From Neodiprion pinetum (taxonomy: Eukaryota; Arthropoda; Insecta; Hymenoptera; Diprionidae), in NCBI RefSeq assembly GCF_021155775.2, contig NC_060235.2, forward strand, positions 23,197,598 to 23,261,597: DNA of 64,000 nt. Direction: 5' to 3'. Position 1 is the stretch's first letter. Every line of letters begins with the position of its first letter. The notes under the pieces were generated by a model, which had not been told where the DNA came from, did no database searches, and saw only the letters and a program-made list of their open reading frames with translations. Shown one piece after another: positions 1 through 13,310 of the stretch. A program made the translations under genes and the position numbers.

Positions 1-3000
1 TTAAGACTGCAAAAAAAGAGGACCGCGTCAAATTATATATTATTATACCTGCTACAACTGTATTTTTTACTATAAATGTAGCAGATTTTACCCTGTACAC
101 AATGGTTTTCACTGTTTTTAGAGTGAATTCTACACGTTACGAAGTATATTTTACCAAAAAAACCTGATGTAACCCCCTTTTCCAGCAGTTCTGTATAATA
201 TCTGCTCTTATATTCTCTCCGTGTATGCCAGCATAAAACGGATATGCCCTGATCTGATTCGCGTAAGCTAATTTTTACTCGTCATTTTCGCGCATCAAAA
301 TATGGAGACGTTTGTGATTTCAGCACAATTTTCTACATTATTATGTGCAAATTTTTTTGAGACAGTAATTGAGTAATTTGTTATGCGATGTTCCGTGGAC
401 CTGTATTTGTTAGATATCACACCGAATTAGAAAATTCTTTTTCTTTAAACTCTTCCATGGTATAAGGCGACTTGCTTTCAATGAAAGTAAAATACGTTGG
501 AGCATTTATTTAAAAACCGCATTATCAATGAAACATGATTGTCGCGATAAAAAAACACGAAACTCTTCTCTCTACCTTGACCGTGGTTATTTATCGTAAA
601 TTGGTCGGCGCAGGCGTGGAAACACCCCCAATTTCGAGGACGGAGGTACATACACACATACGTGCTATGCTTAAGGGTAGAACACGCAGAAGCGCCACTC
701 AGTGCTAAAGAAAACGCGACGAGGAACGGGGCTGCTCTCTTCGTCTCATATATAGCGGACATAAATTTATTCTCGCATATTTTTGTACTTTCGTGTGTTC
801 GGGTGATGAATTGAAATTTTTTTACAAATAGAACAAAAGGACCGATTGCCATTTTAAGTGCTCTCGTACGTTATAACATATCGAGTGTGTGACAACTGTG
901 ACAATATCCCTCGCGAATGTCCATAGAATAAGAAAGAAAAGAGAAAAACAGAATGAAATATAAATTGATTTAATTGAATATTTAGTACGTTTCGTATATA
1001 ATAAGCGATTAGGTAGGTTGAAAGAATAAGAAAAAAAATAGATACAAATTCTTTGATTACTGATGGGTAGAACAGATATGTCAAAAACGCTGAACGCTTA
1101 TAGAATGTGAGTAACACGTTTATTGGAAATATGTTTTGTATTTCTCATACTCTTCGTTTATCGTAATTTCGATTGATTGAATTTTTCCCCACTCACCTGC
1201 AGTGTAATATGATATATTTACATACATTTTGTGTGTAGATATCCATCATTACTCAATCTGTGAACAAATACTTTGGATTTTTACATGCGTGCATCATTAT
1301 TTGGTATAAATACTCTATTAACAGACCTTCTTTTTGTTTCTCTGCTCTTGGACATAATAGGATGTTATTAATGATAAACTCCGAAATGGAGAACGTGTAA
1401 ATTTATCTGCAAGATACACGTTGATTAAACTCATTGCAATCTCAAATAAATATGTCATCTCATCATTCGAGGTTCACGCAACTGTCTTCGCGAACTTTAA
1501 GTAATTCGACAGTTTGCGGATCCAGTACATGTGATATATATCTCACACCACATTTATAAACGAAAATAACACGATGTACAACAAACGTGTACGGTAGCGA
1601 ATTACATTACAGACAGATTTCGTTGGAATAGACATTTCGCCGCATGTGTCCTTGTGCAAGAACGTTTTCAAGCTAGATGGCTTATACATATTGTGGTTTT
1701 GTATTAAACTACTTTATCACGTGTCTAGGGCGTACAGAAGCGATGTTTAAGTAATCAAGTCATTTTCCGTCTCTTCCTATCGCGAATAAATCTCATCACT
1801 CTGTACACACAATCAACTCCTAATGAATTTTGAAAAACAGACAACGGTAGGGTTGATTTTCTCATGATCTCCCCGCAAGACTTCTACATTATGTGACCTG
1901 TATTGGTACCTTTGTAAAAAAAAATAAAAAAATAAAAAAAACTTATCAACGTGTAACAGGCCCATAAAATTTCGCCGATTTACAAGCCTTTACACACACT
2001 TTACTGTAGTTCGTTTCCTTTCACATGTTACTATCCGTACATTTGCTTGCGCGTATGCACGATATGTACGCTGTCGCATTGAATTGAGGCGTGATACGCG
2101 TGCGCGAGATTATTGAGCTTTAACTTATTAAACTTCGGTTCACGCGCGTCCCTGACATGGGGTAAGTTCGTATCCCGATTCGTTTTCAGATATAATTGAT
2201 TCCCCTGGGCGTTTTGGCTCGTTTTAACAATAAAAATAATAATAAAAAATAAAAAAAAAAAAAAACCATACATTTGTAGCAGCCCGTATCCTCGCAGCTA
2301 GCGTAATATCCACCGAGATTTTTAGGTGCTCATCCACCGCAGTCGTTGTTAGCTCTTATTATTGATTTCAAGTCCCAGTTGGTCTTTACTGCAGACTCTC
2401 GGTGTCACGTAGCTACCGGCTTCTTCGCCGTGAAAATAATCCCCTGAATTAGAGTATAACGCTGGATAAAGTTTCCGTACGTCCTCCTCTTCTTTCGTCG
2501 TTGTGCAGGTGCTATTGTCAGTTCATTCCGGTTCTTGGACTAAATACGTACCGTCTCGAGGTGCTCATGACCACTCTTGTATAGAGGATTGGTCACAGGG
2601 TGAAGAACACGTTTTTATTAACCCCTCGCGCAGTCCTTGGTTATCAAGTAATTGGAGATAAAAAAAATTTCCCCTCAAATTTAATTATCTCGTTAAACTT
2701 GTTGACTCGCTGAAGTTCTCTAGTTAAACCTTGGTGAAATTTGTTTCTTTGAAAAATTGTAAATAATTATTGTATTTTGTTTTACAATAAGTATAAACGT
2801 TCTTCTGAAGAAAGATATTCAAGAATCACCTTATATAATTCTACTGAGTTGTGAAAAAGTTTCGGCTGAAATATAATTTTTTAAGAAGAGGTGATATGTA
2901 AATATTTTTTTTCTTCTTTTTTTTGTAATGCACAAATTACGAAACGAACGAATAAAATTTGATCTTGTCGTCAGAGATTTCTCAAAATTTTTGATACTGA

Positions 3001-3405
3001 TGCTTTACTAATTTCTTCCTTTCTCGTATATGTATCTAAACTATCGACGAATCGTAGCGAATTGATATTCTTCACAGTCATTCAGAGAATTGCAATGTAC
3101 AATTTCCACCGGAACTCTTGGAATAATATCATATGCTTTTTTCTTGTCTTGAAATATTTTTAAATTATCTGTTCTAAATATTATTGTATTTTTAAAGCTA
3201 TCATTGGCGAAATTTTGAGCCTCCACATTTTATTTTTCCATCTATAACCATGAAACTTCAAAAAGAAATAGAGTTTGAAAGTCTTGAGCCACTTTTTATT
3301 TAGATCAAACGTGAAGTAATTCTTTTTTTTTCATCGATCAGCGATAATTAATGATCGTTTTAGAACATTGGTTCACTGAATTTATACCGCTTGTTTTAAT
3401 TTCAG
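1..3405. other. Non-coding upstream region of Klc
   Basis: No gene is recognised here. The longest open frame (124 codons, minus strand, 478-852) has no family resemblance and is likely chance. Polyadenylation-like AATAAA hexamers occur near 1446 and 1786, so part may be 3'UTR of a gene outside the window, which is inference only. The stretch 2280-2640 is less AT-rich, and an initiator-like CAGTCGTT lies near 2336. It could be the Klc promoter or an untranslated exon, because the first coding exon of Klc starts with an acceptor (AG at 3404-3405) and must have an upstream non-coding exon. Homopolymer runs of A lie at about 1915-1940 and 2248-2264. Confidence 0.4.
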
Positions 3406-3430
3406 TAAGAAAATCGAACATATTGGCAGA

Positions 3431-6400
3431 ATGACAGCCATGACACAGGAGGAGATAGTAGCCGGCGCTCGGACGGTGGCCCAGGGACTGGAGGCTCTTC
3501 GCTGTGAACACGGGGGTCTCCTGCAGGGTCTACAGTCTCAGGAGGCACCAGCGGCGAGGGAAAAGGCCAGTCTAATATCCAGGAATATTGAAATGATCGA
3601 ATTGGGTCTTGGAGAAGCACAAGTCATGATGGCCTTGGCTAGTCACTTACAAATGGTCGAAGCTGAGAAGCAGAAACTCAGAACGCAAGTTAGACGATTG
3701 TGTCAGGAAAATGCGTGGCTCAGAGACGAGCTTGCAGGAACTCAACAGAAGTTGCAGGGCAGTGAACAAGCGGTATGCAGCCTTCCGTTTTGTTACTTAA
3801 AAATTATTTTCACCTTTCGTTTATTTATCTAGTAATACCGATAACTAGTAATATGTGTTTATTGAAAATGTGTAATAAATAATTGAGTTGTTGGTAATTG
3901 GATGAATGAAAAACGAGTGAAATTCATGGATTTATGTGTTTCTGGTTTTGCTTTATGAAGGTACATGAAAAGTGACCAAGAAAGTTCCCAAGATTTTCCA
4001 TTTTACGTACAGCATTGAAATCTATATAGCTTACAGATTCATTTTCAAAGTTGTTCTGGACTTGCCAAATAGTAATTTAGGTTTCAACGTTGTATAAAGT
4101 TGACGTTAATAATTTAAAACTCATTCTGAAGTAGAGTTTATTATAAAACATCACTATTTGATTTTCCAAAGTGCAACATAATTTTTCGTTTTAGGTTGCA
4201 CAACTAGAAGTAGAGAAGAGGCAGCTGAACTTTATGGCCAGCATAAGACAATTTGATCCTGATCCACCAGCTGAGGATGAAAATACAAAGGATAGGCCGA
4301 AAGATGATCCAGTTGTTGATCTGTTCCCGGATGATGATAACGATGATCGAAGTAAGTTATGTTGCTCTTTGTTATTCACAATGCACTTGAAAGAACTTTG
4401 AATTATCTGATAATTTTCGTTAATCAACAAGTTGTGATATGATTCTTGTAAGCCTTACAAAAGTTTTTTCGTAGACTGCCCATTGATTTCATACATCTAT
4501 CATTCAGACTTTCCTTATGACCGTACGGACTGAAATCAGTGTTTTAAATTTGACATTGTCTTGTTTTTCAGCCATGACACCAACTCCACCATCTCAGTTC
4601 GCTCAACAAGTGAATGCTGGATACGAAATACCAGCACGTCTCCGTACTCTACATAATCTTGTTATCCAATATGCGAGTCAAGGGCGTTACGAAGTTGCAG
4701 TACCACTGTGCAAGCAGGCGTTAGAAGACCTTGAAAAAACATCTGGTCATGATCACCCCGATGTTGCAACGATGCTAAATATTTTAGCCCTAGTTTACAG
4801 AGATCAAAACAAGTTCAAAGAGGCAGCAAATCTGCTTAATGATGCTTTAGCCATCAGAGAAAAAACTTTGGGTGAAAATCACCCAGCTGTTGCTGCAACG
4901 TTAAATAACTTGGCTGTTTTATATGGTAAACGTGGGAAATATAAGGAAGCTGAGCCGTTATGCAAGCGTGCATTGGAGATTCGGGAAAAGGTACTTGGAC
5001 GTGAGCATCCAGATGTTGCAAAACAGTTGAATAATTTGGCGCTGTTGTGTCAAAACCAGGGAAAATATGAGGAGGTATGTTATTTTCATTGCATTGCCAA
5101 TTTGGTGTCCAAAAATCTTGTAATTTCTGAAGTTTTTGGAAATGGATTTCAAAGTATTAAGTTTTCAACCCTCGAAACTTCGCGAATAAAATTTAGTGGT
5201 AGGAGATATATAAATATTATTTATTTTTACGATTTTATCATACTTAATTTTGTATGTAATTCCTTGCAGGATTTGCAAAGTAACAGTTTATTTCTTATCT
5301 GCTTTCAGGTTGAACGCTACTATCAACGTGCTTTAGTAATTTACGAATCAAAGTTAGGGCCAGACGATCCAAACGTTGCAAAGACAAAAAATAATCTTGC
5401 CTCTTGTTACCTCAAACAAGGAAAATATAAGGAGGCGGAGGTTCTCTACAAACAGGTCCTAACAAGAGCTCATGAACGTGAATTTGGGGCAATTGAAGGT
5501 GACAACAAACCAATATGGCAGGTGTGTTGAAAGGGGTACATATGCGCTTATTAAAATTAATTCCAATCCTTTTTCACGTACAGAAATGATTATTTCATAT
5601 GTGTTAAGTTTTTAAAAATATAGGTGTTCTTTGAATAAGTTATAACTTACAGTAATCTGATTTCATAAATAAAACCGTTATCTTATACTCAGGCCGGCAA
5701 CCAACTAAATTCAATCCCAGTATCTTATAAGAGTACTTCCGAGCCTCTGATCACTATATTATTTCTCTTGTCTTGCCTGCCTTTTGCTTCTTGTTTCCTT
5801 CTCAGCTCCTTGATCATTTCTTCGAGCTCTTGACCGATTTATCACCTGCGCACTCTCACCTGCTATCTCTTTTGTTTTGCTGGTACTTCGAGTATCATGC
5901 TTATGCTTCGATCTAGTCTCCACTTCTGTTTTAAATGTTGGTTATTTTGAAGTCAGCTTTCCGTTATGGTTTTGTCTTTTTGCCTCTTTTCATCAATGTG
6001 GTTGGAAAAACGTTTACTTGCACCCTGCTCACACGTCTTATGCGTGTATCTATGCGCACTGTGGTATTCACTTCCTGGATTCACTAAGTTTTATAAAGGT
6101 TTTGATGCGTTGTACGTTATCTCATTATCACTCAGTGTCCATGCCGGAAATCCTTGAGAAAAAATACATGTCATAAGAAATTGAAACATGACTAGTAGTA
6201 AAAATGATGGTATCGTTTAATTGGACAGCAGTCTTAGTTGACAGGAGTAAGGTGAGAAAAAAGAAAAACATATAACTGAAGAAAAGTCCAGCCACACCGA
6301 AAAAGTCGAGTAAGAGTGAGATCCAATATGAGAGATAGATTACAAGGACTACAGTTGGTAAAGTACAGAAATAACCTAGGAACGAGGGTCCTTAGTCAAC

Positions 6401-9400
6401 TTGAAATTTTTAATATTATGCTGAAAACATTGGGCTCAACGTTTGATGTACTCAAACTCGCAGTAAATCCAATCGTCTTTGGTGCAAACTTATATTCCAC
6501 TCAACATCAATTCTACTGACATAGGGTGCAATTAAACTGGTCAGATAAATTGTATTACACTTGTGAATGTAGAGTGATCAGAGAAGGCTTAGAAAAAACA
6601 TATGAGAAGTTGCATAGATGGAATGAACAAACAAGATCTAGAGATAGAAAGATAAAAACTGATTCAAGGAAGGTAATGCTAGAGGCTTGCAAGTACAGCA
6701 GACGAAAACAAAGCTGTGGAGAAGACAGAAGCGAGATTAGACTAACGTTAATAATATGATGTATTATTAAGAGCAATGTGAGTTCTGAAAATGCGTCCAT
6801 TAAGAAGTGTAATCGCAAAAAAAATTGTATAATGGAAGGGCATGAAACATACTAAACACTATTGATATTGTTTCAGGTAGCGGAAGAGCGTGAAGAAAAT
6901 AAACATAGAAATAAGGAAAACGCGCCATATGGTGAATATGGTGGTTGGCATAAAGCAGCAAAAGTCGATTCACCTACGGTAACTACAACACTCAAAAACT
7001 TAGGCGCACTTTACCGGCGACAGGGAAAATATGAGGCTGCTGAAACACTTGAAGACTGTGCGTTGAGGTCACGAAGAGAGGTAATTTACACATATTTTAT
7101 TGAATTTAGTCAGTGCTACGTGATCAAATTTGGGTTATTCCACGTGAGAAGTGACGTTAAATGATATGTTATTTCTTCATTTTGTGTGCTGCTAACCCTC
7201 TGAGAGCTGAATTCTTCCGCAAAATAGTATTTTAATTTATGAAAAAAATTGCTAAATGAAAAACGAAATTTGTTTTACTTGAAAAACATCCAAGAAGGCA
7301 AGTATGAATCTGTGCAAAAACATGCTTGAATTACAAAGTGATGGAAAAGCTTTTAAAAATAATATGGCCCATTGGTTTTGAGTAGTTCCCAAGAAATCAA
7401 TCGTTGATTGAATTATGTTATTAAACGCCATTTGTCCATGGCCTTGGTTGACTTGGCATACCCTCTAAGTAAATTGGGGTTTTTTACTCGTTTGAACATG
7501 TACATACTGCAGATCATACTGGAGTTTGATATATTACTTGTATTATTGCACTTCCAAAGTTTCCAAAGTGTGCAATTTGGTCACTGTCGCAGACCAGTTA
7601 CCGCGCAACATGAAAATTTGAATGTAAAAAACCGTACCACAGAATAACCCAAGTTATTGAGACCTATAAATATAGAAAATCAAAATAAGTTTACAAATCG
7701 ATTGAATCCACCCGTGGAATACCCCGTATGCAATGACTTCTACCAAAGTTGACAATCATTTACTTTATTGTAATTAAAAAACGAGATCAATCTAAGGGTC
7801 GATCATACCAGTTTCTTTTTGCGAGACATGTACAATGTACAAACTAAAATATTCGACGGCTAAATTCTTGAAATTGACCAGGCTTTTCTTGAATGATTGA
7901 TATGAAAACTATTTACCCAATAAAAATGTTCCGTTATATCCAAGCCAAGACGGCCGCTTTTGTACAGTTGCAATTTCATTTTGGCTCTACACTGATTTCT
8001 CGCACTCGTTGGATATTAAATGTTATTTTATACCGAGTAAAATACCAGCTAGAACAAAAGCCAAATTTATGATTACTTGAACTCGGGTACAAGGACAGCT
8101 TTGAATGTGTTGAATAATTTACATGGTTGACAAAGATCACTCGCTGTTTATTTTTAACATTGACTCCTAGTAGAGAATGTCTTTTGAATTTAAATTTCGA
8201 ATGGATGATCAGTTGTTTCAACTAATCATCTGGAAGTAAGTGAGAGCCAACAAAGTGTTCGTTTATTTTTATACGTATCGGAAAAACATAATTTTTTTCA
8301 AATGGTCACTCATTTTCGTAAGACACCTTCATATACGATATCCTCTGAATTTTCTCAATCCGTATTCACGAGAAATGGAAGTTTTTGGCGCTCTATACTT
8401 TAAACTCCGCGTCAGGGAAGAGGACGAATACTATCGTTCTACCCTGTATTTGAGTGGAGATGACTCATTTCCTTAAAAAAATATGGAAAAATTGACAAAT
8501 TGAGTGCTATAATGTTATCGCATTTTGATGTAATTAATTCAAATTGATTGTAATAATAACGTATTCATACTTATATTACAAGCCGCACGTACAGCAGGTG
8601 AGTCTCAAAGCGTTATTTGGAAAAATTAGTAGTTTGAATAAGTACGTTAATTTAGCAGTCAATTTTTTCTTTGTCTAAAATGCTGAATACTAAGCTAAGT
8701 GTATGGTATAGAGTGACGACATCGGGAAGATCAAGAAAATTAAAGTTCATAATTCAAAGGAAAGACACAAGTTCTCAAAATCAGTCAATTTGACCAATTT
8801 ACAATTTTTTACAATAACTTCCCAACATATCTTGGGCGAAAATGTTCCATCTTATTTAAATAATAAGATGAGCATTTAAGGAACCCAAATTGTGAATTGG
8901 TTTACATTATTAATAGTTCAAAATTTTATGGATCTTGTAGAAAAAAAATATGGTAAAACACATATTCTCAATCATCGAAGTTGAGGGATTTCAATTCACT
9001 TAGCTTGTTGCTGTATGTATAGTATAAAAAATAATGAATGATGATCTTCTAACATAATGGATATCTACCATTCTTTAATTACGTTGTATCATAGTCAATT
9101 ATATCGATATGGATAATTAATTTGATGAAAAATCATTTTGCTTGCTGTTTTCTGTTTAGAAGTAATACTTATAACTTCAAGATTCGCGGTTTCGATTTCA
9201 TTTCTGTTTTTCAACTTATCAACAGGCACTAGACTTAGTGAAGCAGGCAAAAGTAGCACAGATCCTTGGAGATGAGAAAGGATCAACAAGGCGAGGCTCA
9301 CGATCGAGTTTGGCAAACAGTGAGCAAGAACAGCACGACGAGGTGAGTAAACGTGCTACGTATATTCTCTAATTATTATTCGCACCGCATGCAGTAGCAC

Positions 9401-9623
9401 ACCATTAGTCGTCTACTATCCTTTTTCTTCTGTCTTTTTTGTTTTTTTCGTTGTCCGGCCCGAATCCACGATTCGACGACTCGACACTCAATCACAGACC
9501 TCGCTGCCGTTGGTACAAGGGGCGCTGCACGAAGAACAGTCTGGCCATCAAGATGCTAGCCCAAACAAACCAGGACTCAAAACCAAACTGTTCAATGTTC
9601 TTGGAATTCATTCTTCTACGTAG
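3431..9623 (+). CDS. Klc: Kinesin light chain, seven coding exons
   Basis: Cargo-binding and autoregulatory light chain of kinesin-1. Coding exons: 3431-3772, 4195-4351, 4572-5074, 5309-5521, 6877-7080, 9226-9342 and 9498-9623; all introns are GT..AG and the joined frame is open for 553 aa. Residues 1-150 form the heptad coiled coil that binds kinesin heavy chain. A conserved acidic segment with the LFP motif (DLFPDDD, about 156-162) is the autoinhibitory linker. TPRs run from about 190 (RLRTLHNLVIQYASQGRYE) to about 470 and match Drosophila Klc almost residue for residue, including the YGEYGGWHKAAKVDSP stretch before the last TPR. The start MTAMTQEEI aligns with the fly start MTQMSQDE. The last two exons (ALDLVKQAKVAQIL, then TSLPLVQ to the TAG at 9621) are the variable tail; the final exon is chosen from its acceptor at 9496-9497 and open frame. 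Confidence 0.93.
5522..6876 (+). other. Klc intron 5 (1355 bp)
   Basis: Bounded by a GTGTGT donor after Gln405 and a TTTCAG acceptor at 6871-6876. Short open frames inside it (for example 5877-6176 and 6526-6759) have no family resemblance, and I see no conserved exon or repeat. Confidence 0.7.
7081..9225 (+). other. Klc intron 6 (2145 bp)
   Basis: Donor GTAATT at 7081, acceptor CAACAG ending at 9225. In vertebrate Klc genes this C-terminal position hosts alternative exons. I could not find a second plausible tail exon here, so the annotated tail may be only one of several isoforms. Confidence 0.6.
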
Positions 9624-12025
9624 GACGTTGCTCTGATTGTTTGATTGTTCTCTTGTTTGTTCCTTTGTTAACTTGGGGTTGTTTTAGATAACGCAGCACT
9701 AGATTCGTCGATATTTATAGTTGAAAAAAAATTCATACAACTGAATTTCCTACAGCAACAAAGTATACTCTTCAACTACATAAACAGCTTTTATTTCAAC
9801 TGAATTCGGAAATAAATATTTTGCTTCTAGGATAATAATTAAACGTTTCTCAGGCAAGTTTTGCGTTCAATCATGTGAAGAATATGACTTTAAACTGCTA
9901 TTTTGGCATCATGTTTTCGGATAAAATCTTGACTCGAGGCTAAGAGCATCTGATTATAGATCCAAAATTATTTCCGTTCAATAGCAATTAATAAAGCTTA
10001 TCATCGAATTGATTTTCCATACTTTCATGTTAAACGTGAAGCAAAAAAACCTGCTACAAACAGACGACGATTTCTTGGAGATGAAAACAAGCTATTGAGT
10101 GCTGTTGAAATTCGCTAATTTGTAATTTCTGGAAGGATAGAGTGAATTAAATTGCTACATCGGATTAAATCGTTTATATAACATTAATAATACATTATTT
10201 TTGAAAGTTGAGGCAGCGTTTTACCGAAGCAATTGATGATGAAGTCGATTTGTCCAGGGTGCTTCATAGTCGGGATTGTACATCTTGTTGAAAACGAAAT
10301 TATTTACAACAATATATACGTTTATGCTCGCAAAACTATTTAACCATGCCTAATACATCGTTGTTAGCAAGATATCGTAGAATTGTGCCGCGATAAATAT
10401 AACGAATAGTCTTCCTCTGTTGAAAACATTACAGATAATCTATTCACGAAACAACTACACAATTTAGTATTCTATTAACCAAATTACTGTTATCTTGAAG
10501 CGATAATTCACAATGATATATTATTACATTTGCTTTGCATAACTATATAGCTGAGTATAGATACGCAAAGGCAATTTTTTAAACACCCTATTCACGAATA
10601 TACTTGTGTTCTGAATACTGTGGGGACGAGGCTCGATGTTCAAGTCATTTATATTCGCAGTGATTCTCTCATAATTTGATAGTCTACATTGTTCTATTTT
10701 TAGTAAAGTTCACACTTTGCAAGGGTTTTATCATGATTTTACAAAATGTTCGAAACAATTTTATATATCGTTTTTTTACTGTATCAATCTCTTTTTACGT
10801 CCTGCATGTGCATATTTCTAAGAAAAATTTAATTCTGGGTACTTGAGTATCGTTTTATTTAGTTCACTATGTTGCGCCGAACTTTTCAAATTTAGGCAAA
10901 ATCATTTTTAACAAACTCATTCATTTTTAGCTAACAAGTATAATACATCAGGATAAAATAAGAGCTCTATATTCAATCGAGATCAGGCTCATATTTACAC
11001 AGTCATAAAATTTGGCACCTGGATGCCAAAAACAAAAATAGTATACGTAGAAATATATATATATATCACGATTAGTATTTAATAAAGTTGTAACAAAAGC
11101 CGTTTATTCAGTATAAAACGCAGAAAAACTAATCGATAACGCATACAGGTCGCGCAGAATATTTGTCAGGCTATTTATAAAAGTTATACTTTGATATGAG
11201 GGACCCTGTATTAATTTTTTTTTTTTTTTTTTCATTTTCATTTTTACCTTTATAGAATAATTAAGTTTCTTACGAAGTAATGTTAATTGTTTAACTTTAT
11301 TACTAGATAGAATTCAAGTCTAAGATTTCAATTGATTGTTCCAAGAGTTTAAAGAACAGTTATTGTAGGAAAACTGTAAAACAGTGAAGGGTAGTGCCTT
11401 GATACTTTAACAAATCAATAAATTATTTTACAAAAGTGAAAGATTATTATTTATAAATAAAAGTTATTCACGCTGTCTCTGTCATAGTAAGATTTTGTTA
11501 AAAGCCCTTGCCTTTTTTACTGCATGGGATTTAACCGTTTCTCGTAGGCATATATCCGTTCAATAGGAATTTCAAAAACGGTATACATTGTATTGATGCA
11601 GAGCATAATTAGGTAACAGTAGAGTGTCTTCTCTGGTAATCCGTTCAAAAAAATTATCTACTTAGTCTAGATGATTGATCATTGTCATGATAGATTTCCA
11701 TTTGAAGCTCTTTTGGAGAAATAATAACAGTAGACTGTTGTACTCATTCTGAATACTAAAATTTTGATTAATGTTGAGGGTGTAAACCAATTTTGAAAAC
11801 AAGATAGTAGAACTTGATACACTTGGAAGAATGCTTGCATATCGTATGACAAAACGTTAAGAACTTAGGTCATAATTATAAGATCTGCATCATTATTTCT
11901 AAATTCTAAAATCAGAAGCCGTATTAAAGATGTTAGATTTAATTTCTGTTGCCGATCGCCATCGCAGTCTCTAAGATATTATTTTACATGGTATACCATA
12001 ATCAGGATCGAGGTCATCGAGGTTT
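9624..12025. other. Klc 3' flank / probable 3'UTR
   Basis: No coding feature is seen. AATAAA-type signals occur near 9812 and 9988 on the plus strand, the closest candidates for the Klc polyadenylation site, but neither can be confirmed from sequence. A poly-T run lies at about 11217-11232. The rest is AT-rich without recognisable repeats. Confidence 0.5.
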
Positions 12026-12173
12026 TTATGCATCTTTACCTTTGACTCGTATTAGGTTTTCTTTCATATACTTGCGTTCGTATTTTTTCGACTTTATTTG
12101 AATACCGCGGGCCTGGGGTTTAGGTACGGATGCCAGCAGATCATCAAAATCGAAATAACCAGACGGAATGTAC
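12026..12173 (-). CDS. Candidate terminal exon of an unrecognised minus-strand gene
   Basis: A good minus-strand acceptor (pyrimidine-rich, TTTTAG ending at position 12174) opens a 49-codon frame to a TAA at 12026-12028. The peptide has a hydrophilic, protein-like composition: it starts YIPSGYFDFDDLLASVPK and continues through a basic KSKKYERKYMKE segment. A GTAAAG follows VK near its end, so it could also be an internal exon. I do not recognise the family. A frame this short is expected by chance in AT-rich DNA, so the support is the acceptor plus composition. Possible partner segments are described at 12599-12660, 13052-13310 and 13914-14310, but the phases do not all agree and no gene model is proposed. 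Confidence 0.35.
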
Positions 12174-13051
12174 CTAAAATAAACAGGTGCGTAATGGTAG
12201 TTTACTCTCCTATTTATGGTTTTTGAATGTTAGCGAGTTAGTAAAATGCAAACTTAATTATTCACACATGAAGGGTCTAGGCTTGGTACAATCGCACCAT
12301 GGTTTATGATTGCTTGACAAAAGTAAAGTCTAGACTCGACATGCAAATCAAATGATCATTATCATTTTATGTGTATGCAGCATATTAATGTTTTAAATGA
12401 AACTTTATTATCTGCTTGCTTAATGATATAAACGTAACCCCTCTCCATGAATCATTTAACAATCCCGTCTCACAATTCTTTCAGACTTAATTTGTGAGTA
12501 AACCTGGTTAACTGAGCAAATTTAATGCTTCTAATAAAACTCACAGTCATTCATGTGCTAATGTAAAAGTTGTCTATGTTGCAAGATATACCTGAAAGCT
12601 GACCACTTCCAGACAGTGCGTTATCACATCGAAGATGGATAACGGCTGTGTGAATTTTCATGGATAATAGCTAACCAGACGATAGGGAATGTGTGAATTC
12701 TTGCTTGGCTTGTCTAATATTTGTGTGTAGTTTGTTATTGAATTGTAGATTTCGTTGTGTTTGCAATCATATATATGCTCGTTATTTCACAAATCCCGTT
12801 TATTTTCATCAGACTGTTGAAAAGTATACGAAGTTCAAATACTTTCTATCGTTCATTACGTTAAATTGTATGTGACATGCTGTTCGAATTCAATCTATTT
12901 TGCGTTAAACAAACATCGAGGAGACAGCTTTAATTAGTAATTTAAACTAGTTTTGTTAAATTCTGGGAATTATTGTTTAAATTGTTGCGCATATATTGCC
13001 GTAATAAAATAGAACGTTTCTGCTTGACATAATTTAATTCTTATGCGTAAT

Positions 13052-13310
13052 TTAAAGTTTGGATAAAATATTCATCCTCAAATTCAGATCTAAAGAGATT
13101 GAGGTCATTGTTTCGAGTAAGTTATGGTAGATAGTACGCTTTTCTCTTGTTTCAGGATCGCAAACACGCTGTTCGTGCCCAGTAACCAGGATATAAAAGA
13201 AACATTCAAATGAAGGCCAAGGACTCGACAATGTTTTACTAAAATGTTGCCCGACGTCCACAAGACCTACATCATATGGTTTCTCAGCACATTCCAGCTG
13301 CTTTTAAATT
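13052..13310 (-). other. Coding-like open segment, unassigned
   Basis: About 84 minus-strand codons are open here, running from a KQLECAEKPYDVG-like stretch at the high-coordinate end through a PWPSFECFFYILVTG segment to a TAA at 13052. Composition is protein-like, but the acceptor upstream is weak (AAAAG/CAG) and no donor with the right phase joins it to the 12026-12173 segment. No family is recognised. It could be an exon of an unknown gene on the minus strand or a chance open frame. Confidence 0.2.

Noticed and set aside
478..852. 124-codon minus-strand open frame with a signal-peptide-like internal stretch
   Set aside because: No splice, promoter or homology support, and frames of this length are expected by chance several times in the window.
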